64,000 nt of DNA from Otatea glauca (GCA_036346275.1 CM070730.1:39540918-39604917); one strand, 5' to 3'. Shown: positions 12,501 to 27,500, numbered from the stretch's first letter. The notes: generated by a model not told the origin, from the letters alone. Translations and numbers: made by a program.

Positions 12501-15500
12501 GTCCGGCTAGGCGTGGCGAGGCCAGACTGTCTAGACGCCTAGGCGCCTAGGTGATGATTAGACGACGACAATAATAAATAATATGTCATATGATACACAT
12601 TAGCATGCAATCATCCAGCCATGTATCAGTAAGTACAAAGGGTAAGCAACTAAGCATCAACAATAGCATTCATCAGTGAGCACGAAGGGTAAGCATCAGA
12701 TTACACATTGGTTCTGGAATCTGGACATTTAAAAAGGCACCAGGCATCAGGCATTACCATCACATGCATCATAAGCACCAGGCATCAGGCATCAACTAGG
12801 CATCAGGCATCACCATCACGAAGGGGAGGTGATCGGGGAGGACCAGGCACCAGGCATTACCATCACTTGCTACTAGCGCACCAAAACAGAGCGGCAGAGG
12901 CGGTCAGACGGCGGCGCGGTAGAGGCGGTCCGGCGATGGCGCAGAGGGGGAGGCGAGGAGGTCCGGCGGCGGCGCAGAGGGGGAGGCAAGGAGTAGAGGG
13001 GGAGGCGAGGAGCACAGGCACAGAGGGGGAGGCAAGGAGCAGAGGGTAAGGGCCAGATCGGGAAGAAAGAACTCGCCGGCGGCGACGCAAAGGAGGTCCG
13101 GCGGCGGCGCGGACGGCAGAGCTCGTCTCCTCCTCTTTGCGCGGACAGCAGAGCAGAGGCTATGGTTACCCGGTGGCCGGTTTGCTCTGCGCCTGTGCGT
13201 ACTCAGTGCCTTATCCCCGTCCTCACCACCTCGGCGCGCACCCAGCTCCAGCCGCCGCGACACCCAGTTGCCGTGACACCCAGTCGCTGTTCTCCTCGCC
13301 TGGACGCCTGGGCGGGAGCCTAACTAGCTCCAATCGAGGCGGCCGGCCCAGGCATCCTCCGGCCGACTGGACGACTAGGCGACGCCTTGATAACTATGGT
13401 AGTTACAGAAGAATCTTTGCTAATTTGAGTGAAATATTTCTGTAATGGTTCTAAAAAGGTGGTTGCCTATTAGTTATTATATCCTAAGATTGTAAAACAA
13501 AAGCACTCCAAGAAGCCACCGGCAAACACTCCCTTGACTCATTCTGTTCTAAACAATCACAAGTAACAACTTCATGAAATATTAAAATGGTAGTTTTTGT
13601 TGAATTCTGTTTGACCTAGAGTCCCCCCCCCCACAACCCCACCCCACCACCACCACCAACAACAACAACAACACTTCCGCCAAAAAGGCCAAGTTTTCAG
13701 TTGCAGAATAGCACCGGCTATGTTGTGTCCTTATGAAAAACATGCTACGTTTAGTTATTTTTGTAAATAGTTGCCAAGAATATTCCTTTTCCTGAAACTT
13801 AACTAAAACAATAAAAAAAACTTTATCCTGAATTTGACTAAAACAAAAAAACTTTATTAAATTTCTGTCACTGTAGTTTCTTAGAAGTCCTTACTGGTTA
13901 TATCTATCCTTTTTATTAGATGAGTATGTAGTGGTGGAAGTTTGGAAACTTGCAGTTCACCAGTTCCTACCTCCTATAGTTCTGTTATTTGCTGCCAATG
14001 GTCAAGATTTTTCGTTTCCTGTTTACATGGGTTAACTTGTGTGACATCTCCCTTTGTTATCAGCTAACTTTGCTATACATTGCTTGTTTAGGAGGTTTGG
14101 CATGAAGCTTGCCAATGCAATGTTCACTGGGCTTGGTATTGAATATAAAATATGGGATGATTCGGCAGTTATCCTTGCCTGGCTTGATTCACTTGAGATT
14201 ATTAACCCATTAAATGAAAATAAAGTCTTGCTGGCTGAAAAGGTACACATTACAGTTTGATCCTCAAGACCTTTTTGTGCCCTTCTGTGAATTGCTTGTC
14301 TTCTAAATTGTAATCTATTTTAGTGTAGCACTGGTGATGGGGAACCTGTTATCAGTGTTAAAGTTAACTTTCCCAAGTCAAACCAAAGCTCAGAAGCTTC
14401 AACACGGGTACTTAATTATATTCTTTCTATCCAAAGAGAGCTAAATTCATTACATAATATCTCTGTGGTGTTCTTGATTATCGATTTTAGATTTTTTTCC
14501 TTTCTAGGTTGTTGTCCAGGAATTCTATGCCATCTACGAACCAGAATTCTTCCGTAATGTCCTACACATCTATGATTTGTTTTCCTCCTTCCAGTTTCAG
14601 CATGATAGGGTAAGCATTCTTGTTGTATATCCATGTTCTACTATTTGGGGGAGATGTATTAATCTATTTTCTATTTTCTTACTTTGTTTCCTGAGGTCAT
14701 GTATACAAATCAAGTTTATTCAATATAGCTAACATTGGTATTGAAGCAAGAGATAGATGCAATAACCAACAATAATAATAAGAAAATTTTCTGTAACTAT
14801 AGCAACAACTCTGTAAAATCTTTTTGTTTCCACTTTTGTCAAGGTATTTTTTTTTGGGCATAGTCAGTTCCTGTGATCGTGAATATGATTTTTTTACTCT
14901 TCCAATATTTTGCCATAGTTCAGCTGCTTTAAAAGACCAGCCTTTAGGCATATTATGCTATTTTCCCTGGAGTTAATGTTAGCTCATTTTGTCATTTTTT
15001 TGTTGTGCCTTCCAGGTACTTAAATATATTGTATACTCTCGCTTAGTTTGAAATTTTCATCTCCTGATAGAAGTTGTACGGGTGTAAATGCCACAAAATA
15101 ATTTATTAGGGTTTCCCCCTGAAAATCAGAGAGGCATCTGGGATTTTATGCAATTTTCCCAATATGAATTGTTATGTAATATTCTAGCTATTCTGCATTC
15201 ACACAGGTGCTTTCCTCAATAAATCGTTTTGATAATTTTGGAACAAGACTTCTCTCCAAACTAAAGCAAGTTCTCCCCATCTACTTTTATTTTTTGTTAA
15301 TACTGTAGTATGGTACTACACTAGAACTCAACTCATTGTTTTAACATGATTCTAGGTACATGTCTGCAAACCGAAAGAAGCTTCTTTGGGATTTAAGGAT
15401 TCACCGGTTCATTGTTAGGCTACCATCACAGAATTGTGGAAGAGAAGAACTTAATGTGGTATGTGCTAATGATAAACAATATTGTTTTACATTTTGTCAT

Positions 15501-18500
15501 GGAGCATGTATTCATGGTTTTTATATGATCACAAGTGTCCATAGATCAGGCTTCCAAATCCCTGTCACGAACCACCAGTTGCGGCTGAGTTTTATTTGTT
15601 TCAAGTTGGAAATTTGAATGATGAAATTAGGGAAAATTTGAAGGTTAGAACTACTATCGTATACAGTCCCATTTGCCCTTGACTTTTTTGGTTTAAAAAA
15701 TAAGACTCCTATGAAAAGCAAGGGTGTATTTAGTCCCTATTTTTATATTTATACTGCTATTAATGGTAGAATTGGGTGAAAGCTGTACCTTTAATAAGGT
15801 TAGACAAATCAACCTTTTCTTCTCTCGCCTTTGTTTCTCCATTTCTTAGTCTTGGTGTGAAGCGGAACAGGCCTTGTATCATGAAACAGAGGGAGTACTT
15901 AACTGAAAGACAATGACCTAGAACAAATGCAAGATGTTAATGGGAAAAAGATGAAAGTAGCAGCAGTTGGAGGAGATTGCTGCAGTCTGGCCGGCGAGAT
16001 GCCAGATAATGCATGCATGATGAATGCACATAGGCGAAAAATATTGGCATGCTTAGAAACCGCTAAACAGTTTCTTATAAATAAGAAAGGAATTTGAATG
16101 GTGAGGCTCTCAGTATGTAATATTATGCATAACCATAGAACTGTCCAAGAATCTTTTTTCCTTTTGTCCATTTCACTGAATGTGACAACAGAAACTGCTA
16201 TGTCACGCAACAACAGCCAGTGCAACACGTACAAAAAGATCTCAACGACTTCCACAGTTGTCGATTAAGTACTTCTACAGAAGTCTGAAGAGCAATTATG
16301 TCATGCATATGCCCCTTTTCCCAGAGAAAAGAATCACATATTTCCTATTTCGTTAGCTGTTCGTTAAAGGATGGGTCCACCAGATGCCTGAGAACTATCC
16401 GTTGCTGTCCCATTTCACTTTGGGGAGCTCATACTCCCCCCACCCCGCCACACCATCCACCACCACCCAAACACCCCAATTTTTAAATGGTTGATCAGTA
16501 GCTAGGTTTGTCATTGAACAATAATTACAAATTACAGGTTTTGGAGGCTGAAGATGTATCCATGCAATCCAAAGGTACAGTTGAGGAAGCTTCTCAGACA
16601 CAAGAAAGCAATTCCTTTCTTGATTGCATATCAAAAACATTTCCTAGTTATTTATCTGACGACCTACTACTTGGCTTCCAATTGGATGACCTTTATAACC
16701 ATTTTGAGGTTGGCCTCACCGGATTTGAGGTTAGGCATGGGGCATATTTTCTATTTCTGTTTTTTCGCTCATTCATCCACATGAACCTATGATAAGTATG
16801 TGTCTGTTTGCAGGTGAAGGTATTGATGCCTGGCAGACATGATACTGCCTCTACACTGATCAAACTGGACGTTTCCATTGTATTTGGATTGTGCATATTC
16901 TTAGATGAACCAGTGCTGAAACAATTGGAGGTATTCCTTTGTTAAGGATGGGTGACTTCTTTTATGGCTTGATGCTCTGGATTCTCGTGTATTTATATAA
17001 GTGCATAAAAAAGTGGTTCACTGTGATGTATACAATATGCTATATTTCCATATGTTATGCTCTGTTAATGTAAGTTTCTCTAAGCAGATTTTTTGAAACC
17101 ATTGTTTTGGCAGGTTGCTTTTATTGTGCCATTTGCCGACATATACTTCTCTCAGACAATGTACAGTGCTATTGTTAATTTTTGTACCTTCATGAAAGAA
17201 AGCAACTTAGCTGAAAACAACACTTTTGATGATACCAAGACTTGTGGGCACAACAAATCAACCTTAAATATGTCTGCATCTCTCAAGCTAGCCAAGTTGA
17301 GTTTAAGGGTTGACCTTGAAGACAATGATAAGGAAAGTTCAGTCATCACTGTTGATGTTGGAGATGTTGACATCAGGTTAATAGATGTTCGCTAGTCTTG
17401 CAATCTTGACTATTTTCTGTGATTTTTTATGTGTGAGTTGGTGTCGTAATTTGTAGGTATGCTATCCAGGAATTGTCAGAACTTTGGGTCATCACCAAGA
17501 TGGTTGAAATTACTTCTACTAATCTGAAGGATGAATCGAGCTCACATGTGCTATTTTTGTCAGGAAATTACAAAACTAACACTTGTGTAAACTTAACAGG
17601 GTGCCCTGAAAGTTCTACTGCTGAGGCTTGCTTAAAGCTGTATTACAGAACTCATAAATATAATGATCAAGTTCATCAGGTGTACCAGCTGAACTTAATT
17701 GATGTTGATCTGCATGTTAATCCTTCTGTATTTGGTCAGATAAGGAAGTTTTTGAGAAATCTTAATGCAGTATCTCCAGCTGGCAGTGCTGTTGTGTCCT
17801 CAATGCTGGATCAGAGTTCCATGAGATCTGAAGCAGCTAATGCCAAATTTCCCAAGTTTTCCTTGTCAAATTTCTGTGGTGCAGAGGGCACATTATTTGC
17901 AGGAGTTTCTATTGATCACTTTCCCTTTTTACATACGGATTTCATATCTGGACATAATTGTGGATGTTTAGAAACTCAAGGTCTTCAGGCATTATATAGT
18001 ACATCCTCAAAGAGTAAACAATGTCATGAGACTTCAAGTTCAAATGGTTACTGTGCATCAGAGCTTGCAAGCAAGTTACTGTGTAAAACTGAACATCCTA
18101 ACTGTTCATCCACCTCATCAAACAACACCAAGAATGTCAACATAACCATTCTAGATCTATCACTTGTTTCAGTTAGAGCACATTTCCATGAATCATGTGG
18201 TATTTTAGCAACACTTATTGTTCCCGAGTCTATAGCAACACTCTCATTAGCAGATGCAAGCTCGTGGGACTTACTGTTGTCTGCAAAAGATATAATGCTT
18301 GCTTCATCATGGACGTCACCAAATATCCATGACCTGCTCTGGGGCACATCTTCACATGGTAATGCTAATGTACTCAACATCCGTGTTAAAAAAGACTTAC
18401 CTGCACTCTCAACTGAAGTATGTATTGGACTTCAACATGTTTGCTGTGTATTACCATCTAAGTTACTGGCTATGTTTATTGGATATTTTTTGTTGGATGA

Positions 18501-21500
18501 TTGGGATCCTATGGCAGAACAGCATCACTCTGTGGCAAGTAACAATCTCGAGTGCTCTGGAGAATTGCATGACAGTATCAACTACAAATTTGAGATTTGT
18601 GATTGTGTTGTAGTTTTTCCTGTGGACAATCAAGAATTTTTTTGCATAAAGCTTGGGGTTCCATATGTTTTTTGTGAGTTCATTCCATCTGGAAGTTCCA
18701 CAGAATTTGCAAAGCGTATTCCCAAAGAATTCTTCAGTTCAGAGTGTATGGTTTCCAGTACAGTTGATGTCATCAGCCTGTGTGCAAGAAATGCATCCAT
18801 ATCACTTCTATTCCTAAACAGGCAAACAAATTTCATCCTGAAGCTTGATGAGGACATGCCTAGCAGAATTCAATATCTTGTGGAAAAGCTTGATACTGGT
18901 ATATGGATTCAAGTTCCTTGCAAAGAACTATTCTGCTCCGAGCAACCTTCTTTGCCCATATTCATTATGAGCAAAATATCTAAATGCAACTTGATTGCTG
19001 AAGGTATAGATCCTTATTGATTTTATATGCTTTCTAACATTTCTTGAAATTTCTTGGTTATGTAATAGTAGCTTGTACTTTGTTTTCTCTTATACAGATC
19101 TCTATTTTATGGATGGGATGGATGAAGTTTTTCATGTTATTGATGAGTTAACTTATCTTGGCAAAGAAAGTAAACTGTACAAAGGCAATGCCTTGCAGTT
19201 TTTAGAACATAGAAGTTTCGATGAGGAGAACCCTGACCCTAGTGAGCCCACTAATATTACTATTTCTATCAAGGATCTGATGATTCTCTTCGGTCACTCA
19301 AAAGATAAAGGTTTGGCTTTGGAGAAGGTTGCCACTGCAAACCTGGAGTTTGGTGTTTCTGCTGTATTGGTTAGTGAAAAACCAGAGCATGTTGACATGG
19401 ATATTGTCTCTTTAGCTCTGCAGTCATCTGGCGGTCAAACTCTTGTCTCCATAATTTCTGATGGGCCACTGTCTCCTGTTTTCATCAAGTTTACAAAGCA
19501 TCATGCTGGACAAGACGAGATACTAATTTCTGTACCTTTTCTCGAGATCTGGTTATATTTACTTGATTGGGATATCATTATCGATTATTTTCATTCCTAT
19601 GTAAGAAAAGAAGAAAACAGTTCGCCTCCAGCGGCTTTGCCTCGTTTTTCAGAGCCTGCAATGTCATCATTTCTTGCATCAGACTTTGGTTCGCAAGATG
19701 ATTCTAACTTGGTGGTAACATGTGAAAATATTGCTGGTGTAATTCATGTACCTATCTGGGAGAAAGAAGAAAATCACACAAACAATTATATAGATGGGAC
19801 TTCTGGTTCTTGTTCAATGCAAGTAACCTGTCATCACCTTAAAGATGATATTCGATCTCTTGAACCAAAAGGTTGCAAGTTTATCTCCTTTACTTTCGAG
19901 AGTAAACATTTTGTGTTGATGTTATGTGATAGCTGGGTGAAGTTCAAATGTGATTTAGATAGGATGAAGGTAATACTGGAGATGATTCAAGTGAATAAGG
20001 GCACCTCTGTTCCGTTCATGCATATATCTAAGGTTAAAGCTGATGGTTATATTCATCAATCAGAAAGGGACTTGCTACATCTTTTTGTTGATCTACAAGC
20101 AGAATACATGGATGTTGGTTTCTCACATCAGATATTTAGCTTTTGCCGCAGTATGGAACTCAAATTTCCTTCATCGTCGTCATCATCTTCTTCCTCGTTT
20201 TGTTCTGTGACATTCAAGGCGGGATTAAGAAAAGGTTCTCTTCTGCTCAATGATGGAAGGGTAAGTTATGTTACACTGCTAGTTGTTCATTTGTTGTAAA
20301 TGAAACACCACCAATATAAGGCTTAGATATATAACAGATATCCTTAAACTAGCTATTTGTTGAATGTTTGATTCAGGTTTGCCATTGGTTCAGTATCACC
20401 ACAATAACTGACAGCCTCATCTGACTTAGCCATTTTCTGGGTCATTTGGTAGATAAAAAGTTTAAAATAATTTGAACGCCTTTAAGAAAGAACATCATGA
20501 ATTGTTAAAGCGAACTGAATTATATTGGGAATGTCACAATGGAACATGACCAGGTTTCAAAAAATCAAAACATTACGAGCCTATAGGAGACTTGTATTAT
20601 TCATTATTTTGGTCCAAAGAAGATTTTGTACCATGAGCAGTAATGGATAATTAGCTGTATTTGGTCAACCTTGCATTTGTAAGATGGGTTGGAGGTTTAT
20701 TTTGCCACTTTCTTTACAAAAAAGGAGCCCATTTTAGAAATAGTCAAACAACACAAAGTTTTATATGTTTGATGCGCTTTTTATATACTATATACCAAAT
20801 ATTCCAAGTGATATTATGTTCTATTCAAGCTCTAACTTTTGACTCTTTCTGGTTCTGGTTAATACTTTTGACAGTGGAGCAGTCATGGGCCTGTCATAGA
20901 GACCTTAGTGAAGAACTTATCGGTGCAATTTAGTCAAACGGGTGATCAGAGTGAAGTTTCTGCTTTTGTTGACCTTTTAGTAAATTACAATAATATTGAC
21001 AAGGTAAAGTTATACTTTCTTGCTGTCTGGCGTATTATGGTTATCACAGTAAATGAGTAACAATTGATACACGTGTAGGTTATGTGGGAGCCTTTTATGG
21101 AACCCTCAAGTTTTCAGTTAAATGTACTTAGAAAATGTGCTGATCATGCACTGGATTTATCTCCCAGTACTGAGGTCTGGATAAGTTCAAGCAAGCAGCT
21201 TAATCTAAATATATCAGAGCCCTTGATTGAGGTATGTGATCCTGGTATAATGCATTTCCACACTTGCTGTTACTGTCAATATCTCGAAGTGATCAACATT
21301 TTAAGTTTTTTGTTGCTAGGACAGTAGATTCTGCAACTGTTATTTAGCATGTAGCTATATATCTGTTTTCAAGGAAAACGACAGGTTGCTGCATAATTGG
21401 GTTATTTGGAATTTGTATCACTTTTCGCAGTGGAATTCCTTGGGTTGAGGAACATTGGCAGTTATTTAGCTTAGAATGTTCTGTTTCTTACAAATCAACT

Positions 21501-24500
21501 TGTTTTGAGTCACGATTCTCAACTATATAGCTCTGATCTCATCATTTGCATATGTAGGCTATCCTCAGACTTAGTCAGATGATTAAAGATTCTCCGAATC
21601 CGAGTAATGGAGGTGGTCTTCGAGAAGATCCTGGGATCCTGAGGTTAAGCCGAGATGATGTGCATACCAGAAGATATGCGCCATACATTCTTTCAAATGA
21701 CACATTATTGCCATTTAGGTTCAAGGTGTACCGCGGTGCTGTTAATTCAGATGACATTGATAGTTTCTCTGTAGTAAACGAAAATTCTGTGCCGGCAGGG
21801 TATGCTGTCCCAATTTATGTCGAAGAAACTCTTGATGAATTCTTCTTCCAGCACAGGGAAGCATGGTCTTCTGAACACCTCATCGAGAAGCGGATGAGTG
21901 CAGTCACACACTATATGATCTCCATTGAGTTTGATGGAACTTCTGGGCCCTCTAGGCCAATGTCAATGGACCTTGTGGGAATTTACTTCTTTGAAGTAAA
22001 CTTCTCTTCAAGTAAGAAGCCAATTCTTGGTGATGAAAGCTTGGAAGCATTTGCATCTAATAGAAAAGGTAGCCATGATGGATTAATTGTGCCTGTGGTA
22101 CTCGATGTTTCCTTACAGAATTACAGCAAGCTTATACGAGTTTACTCGACGGTAATGACCTTTTGAATGATTGGTTACATCATTAGATGCTTACACAGAC
22201 TAATGGTCTCTTTTGTAGGTCATACTCTACAATGCCACATCAATGCCCCTAGAGTTGCGATTTGATATACCATTTGGTGTTTCTTCAAAGGTATATATAT
22301 TTTTTCTTATTTTATCTTGCGACTGTTTCAAAATTCTTTTGTGGATGAAGTTACTACAAATAATTCAATGATGGCCTCTCTATGCCTTTAGACTGTTCAC
22401 TCTTGTAGTTGTGTTCAAGGTAAAAAATGGTACCACCAAAAAAGGCTGGAAACAGGGGAAAAACCAGGTGGTTATTATTTGTTAATTCAAGTTCAAACTT
22501 CAAAGCCACATTTGAATTCAAAATTTTTAATTTATGTTAGCTAAAACGTGAGCAGTTTTCCAAAGCACAAGCCCTACCATAATCTCTGGTAACCTGCACG
22601 CTACCAGTGGCTTTAAACTCTTGTTGTATTCTTGGACAATGCACTGAGTATGCAGCCCAGTTGCTGGTCCTGCTCAAATCTGTGCTTTTTTTTACTCTTG
22701 TCTAACCTGTTCTTGTATACAGTATACCTCATTGGCTACCTAATGTCCACTTCTGAATTACTCAGTCGTGGTTAAATTGATGACACACAAGTAGCCAAAC
22801 ATGGGATTTTCATGAAACTTTGTTCTGCAGGTAATAGGTCCAATTCTTCCAAACAAAGAGATCCCACTGCCGGTTCATTTGTCCGAGGCTGGCCAGATTA
22901 GGTGGCATCCTGTTGGCAGAACTTATTTGTGGAGTGAAACCCACTCCTTATCGAGTTTACTTTCACGTGAAAGTAGGGTTGGGTTTATGAAATCATCTGT
23001 GTGCTATCCTTCTCACCCTAGTAATGATCCATTTCGTTTCTGTGTATCTGTTGAAGAATACAGTATCCCTTCATCCAGTAGTACCCAGAAAGGCCAAAAC
23101 TGTACTGAACATTTGAACGCACAACCAGTTTTTGGAAATTCTGCTCCAAAGGCTTCTAAGCAAATTTTGAGGAGGACACATTTCATCCGGCAAGTCAGAC
23201 TTAGTACACCTCTTCTCATAAAGAATTACCTTCCTGTGTGCATATCTTTGAGAATAGATAATGGTGGTGTTGCACATGAGGTTTTACTTAAGGAGGTAAG
23301 TTTCCGATGTCATAGATATATATTATCTCAACTTTTTTTTTCTAATTTGTTACTGAATGGTATTCCCAGGTAGGCACTGCCTCTATTTTTTTTGTTGACC
23401 CCTCCAACGATCTTGGAATTACATTCCATATTCAGGATTACAGATCATTGGGCATAAAGTTTCCTCGTGTGGAATCATTCTCTACTGCAGCCAAATCAAA
23501 TGGCTCGAAGTTCTCCTTAACAGAGACAATTACATTCTACTCAAATGTGTCGAATTGTATGCATTTTAGACTTTCTTTTTATTCTGAATATTTTAATTCT
23601 GCGGAAGGTAAGTTTTGATGGTGATTTCTTCTGCAGGTTCTCTCAATGTTATGCTGGAGAAAGCAATGGATGCTCATTCTGGTGCAAGAGAACTGTTCCT
23701 TTCTGTGCCATTTTTGTTGTACAATTGCACAGATCTGTTGGTTACCGTCGCAGAAAGCAGCTATGAAAGGAGTGGGTCCACCCTTTTGATCCCTTGTAGT
23801 TTCGAGTTGGATGGGCACACAAGACATTTGCTTGGAAAAAATGGTCTTTCTCTTGTTTCAGAAGACCCATCCATACAGTCAGTGCCTTTCTGGCCATTAA
23901 AGCATCCGTATACCTGTGTTAAAAAATTACTTTATTTTCAGTTCTTCTGTCTGTAATAACTTATGTGTGCATTTCTCTTACCAGGCGCTTTGTAAGAAAA
24001 ATGCCACAGTTGGGTTTTATGGATGGATGCAGCTCTTATTCAAACAGAAGGGTTGCCAATGACAGTGAGCATGTACAGAAAGAGTTTGACAAAGAGGCTA
24101 AAGCTTATATGTTTGCTTCTGCTGGACGTACACCTGCAACTGAACTTTTGGTTAAGCTGAATGCATCTGTACCTAATAGCGAAACTGAAACAACTCGAAG
24201 AGATTGGTCAAGTCCATTTCTCCTTGTCCCTGCCAGTGGTTCAATGAATGTCACTATTCCACAGTCATCTACTTCTGGTGCCTTTTTAGTTGCTGTAACA
24301 TCTATACCTGTTTCAACCGAACTCTTTGGAAGGACAAGGGCTATTGCTTTCCAGCCCAGGTAATAGAAAGATTTCTCATTTTCATCAGCTGGTTGTTATG
24401 GCAATAAGATTGTTTTCAGTGCTCATCTTTAACTGTTTAATAAGTTTAGAGCCATTTCATTTGGAACCAGGTCCAGTCACTAGAAAGAAAAGCAATAAAA

Positions 24501-27500
24501 GAATACCATGATTGTGTTTACCCAGAACAAATGAATACCATGGAGATCTTGCAATATCATTAGCTGGTTCATTCTTTTTTAAGTGATTAACTCTGTCCTT
24601 GTAATCCCAAAATTCTTGTACAGAAGGTTATTATGAGTGGAATTGGTATTTGATCTAACTGCTGGGGTATATACACTTTTCTACACTGTATATGTTTTCC
24701 GGCAATATCTTAAAGGAAACCACTTGATTGATTCATTATTAGAAGATATAAAATGAGAAATGATTGTGCTGTTGGTCTAAAACCTTAATATAAAAAGTAG
24801 AACACAAATTCTTCGTCTTTAAAACAGATTCTTCTTTTTCTTGCTGTGAGCGATCATCTGATATAAGCAGTTACCTTTACCTAGAGATGGATTTATAATT
24901 TCAGACATCAAAACTTTTCCCCATCTTCCATTCTAGCCTATCCCTGTAGCAGCCAACCACAAGTAATCATTTGCTCTACTTTCACTTTCTTCTCCCATGT
25001 AACTTATTCATTCTATGGTGGCCTGGCTAATGAGTTCTTCCATCTGCTGTTCCTTCTATTTTCCAGATATGTGATTTGTAATGCGTGCAGTAATGATCTG
25101 TTCTGTAGACAAAAGGGAACAAGGTTTTCTAAGCATTTAATTTCTGGGCAACATTCTTTTCTTCACTGGGATGATATATCAAGGTGATTTTCTAGCCTCT
25201 GAGTCTGAAGTTTAGCCATGGAAAATTTTATCTTTAATTAGCCTGCTTTGTTTGAGCATATGAAATGGTTAACAGATAAATACGGATGAGCCTACAGTTT
25301 ATACATTTATGTTGTAGAAATCTGGATTTAAATGATAGACTGGCTCCACTTTTTCCAGTGGTGCATGCATGCCACAACCCCTTATTTAATATACTGATGG
25401 GACTTGCATTATAATTTTCGGAACTGAATTCGGTTGTCAATCACTCAATCTGTGTCATCTGTTCATCTTCTTTCGATCTTTTAATGTTTGTGATGAAGAA
25501 ACTCTGTGCAGAGAGTTGCTTGTTTCAATTCGATTTGATGGGCCAGGATGGCAATGGTCTGGTAGTTTCTTCCCTGACCGTCTGGGAGATGTTCAAGTAA
25601 AAATGAGGAATAGTGCCTCAGGTGTATCAAACATGGTTCGAGTCGAAGTACAAAATGCTGATATAGACATACACAACAAAAAAATTGCTGGACGAAACAA
25701 TGGCAATACCGGTACTATATTGATTCTGCTTTCTGATGACAAGACTGGTTTTGTACCTTACAGGATCGACAATTTTTCAATGGAGGTAACTAGTTCTTGC
25801 TGCCTAGCTTTCTTTGAAAACCGTATGGTTCTCAAACTTATGATTACCTTTTCAATAAATTCAGAAATTGCGGATATATCAGCAGAGGTGTGAATCTCTT
25901 GAAACAATTGTATATCCTTACACGTCCTGTCAATATGCTTGGGATGAACCTTGCTATCCTCATCGTCTTACTGTTGAGGTACTTTATTTAGCTTCTTTTT
26001 TCAGTTTTTTTCTTAAATAACTTCTTTTTTTAGTTTAATTTGTCTTAAAAAATTATACAACATGGTTTCTCCGCCGTACTATTGTACAGGTTCCTGGAGA
26101 ACGGAGTTTGGGTACATACAACCTGGATATTCTCAGTGATGATGTTCAGGTGTCCCTACCTTCCACATCCGAGGTAATTCAATGCCTTCAAATTGGACTA
26201 GCATGTCTTGTGGCTGCTGCTAACTGAATACATCAAGGGTTAAATTGGCATTTTTCTTCTTAACAAATACTATTGAATGGAATTGGTAGCTTTGCTGAAA
26301 ACAAGGTTGTTAAATCATGAAATTCCAGAAAAACTAAACAGGCGTCATCAAAGAAGCAGTTAATCAGAAGTCCTTTTATTTACGCACTTTTTAAGCTTAC
26401 AAACATTAACTTTTCATTCTCCAGTTCTTTGCTGTAACTTTTTACCCGTGATTAATGTTTGAAGATTTGTGTGAAGGTTTGTTTCCTCTTAGGGCCCTCT
26501 CAAAAAAAAGGGAGAATGTTTGTATCACTGGGAATTGTGTGGTTCAAATTTTGCATGGTTATACTTATAACCACTATGATAAAGCACTACTTGATCACAT
26601 TAAATAAAAGGAAAAGGCTGGATTGTTGCTTGGTTTTTATGTATCACAAGTTTTAGTCGATTTTGCTTAACAATATTATTTATATTTTCCTGTTGCTTGC
26701 TAACCTGCTTCCATTTAAAATATTATTAACAGAAAGCGGAAAGAAAATTCTGTATCTCGGTGCATGCGGAGGGAGCAATTAAGGTTGCTTTCCAGGGTCC
26801 ACTAACTGTCAAGAATTGATCAATCCATTTCTTTTGTCAATTATTCATTTGCAATAATAAATTGCAGGTGCTTAGTGTTATGGATTCAAATTGCCACAAT
26901 ATGGACACAAAAGAAACAGATTTCCTTGGATCAAGGGAACCAAAAGATGCTGACCACAAACAGGAGCTCGAGTTGAACTTTGCTGAAGTTATCAAAATAC
27001 ACTTACCATTCATTGGGGTATCTTTGATAAGCTCTTCTCCCCAGGTGAATAAAGTGCCATGGATGATGCTAAATCCTACCATGAATTTTTCAGCACTTAC
27101 CACAAAGGAGAAGTTTAATTTACTATACTTCTTTTTTTTGGCAGGAATTGTTGTTTGCTTCTGCCAAGGAGATGACAATTGTTGCCATGCAGAGCTTAGA
27201 TCAGCAGCGAGTCACAATTGAAATACAAAGTATGCAAATTGATAATCAATTCTGTGACAGCCCATACCCTGTCATGTTGTCATTTGAGGGAATTCATAAG
27301 GGAAAATCCATGAATTTTTTGAAGAGTAAAGGTACCAAGCTGAGATCTCCAAATGTGAGTAAACGTTCTTCTAATACCGCAGAACCTGTGCTGCGGTTTG
27401 CTGCAGCTAAATGGAGAACTCAAGATGCATCATTTGTTTCATATCAATGTATAAACATAAGGTACTATTTACTTGATATGTTATTTGACATGTCTAGATC

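Larger units (their letters stand above)
6480..17376 (+). other. VPS13: VPS13 exons 7-23: N-terminal half of the groove
   Basis: Exons: 6480-6553, 7566-7746, 7906-7971, 8076-8155, 8655-8804, 9640-9703, 10803-10904, 11720-11899, 12004-12128, 14092-14242, 14324-14407, 14508-14609, 15207-15265, 15356-15458, 16538-16729, 16814-16930, 17114-17376. All junctions keep phase. They encode the repeating beta-groove region, including a basic block in exon 11 (GWQRMWWHYAQRSV) that is strongly conserved in VPS13 proteins. The introns here are the longest of the gene and hold most of its transposon insertions. Confidence 0.88.

Noticed and set aside
12735..12825. Regularly repeated GGCATCAGGCATCA words that might suggest a CRISPR-like array
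   Set aside because: Units are adjacent without unique spacers of fixed length, lie in a plant transposon, and no cas genes exist.
12708..13445. Several GC-rich open frames on both strands
   Set aside because: They lie inside the non-autonomous hAT in intron 15. They are rich in Arg, Pro, Gly and Ser from low-complexity DNA and match no protein family I know.
14063..14091. Alternative acceptor (TATCAG at 14058-14063) for VPS13 exon 16
   Set aside because: It would put GGAGGTTTGG in another frame. The TTTAG acceptor at 14091 keeps the frame and gives conserved RRFGMK text.
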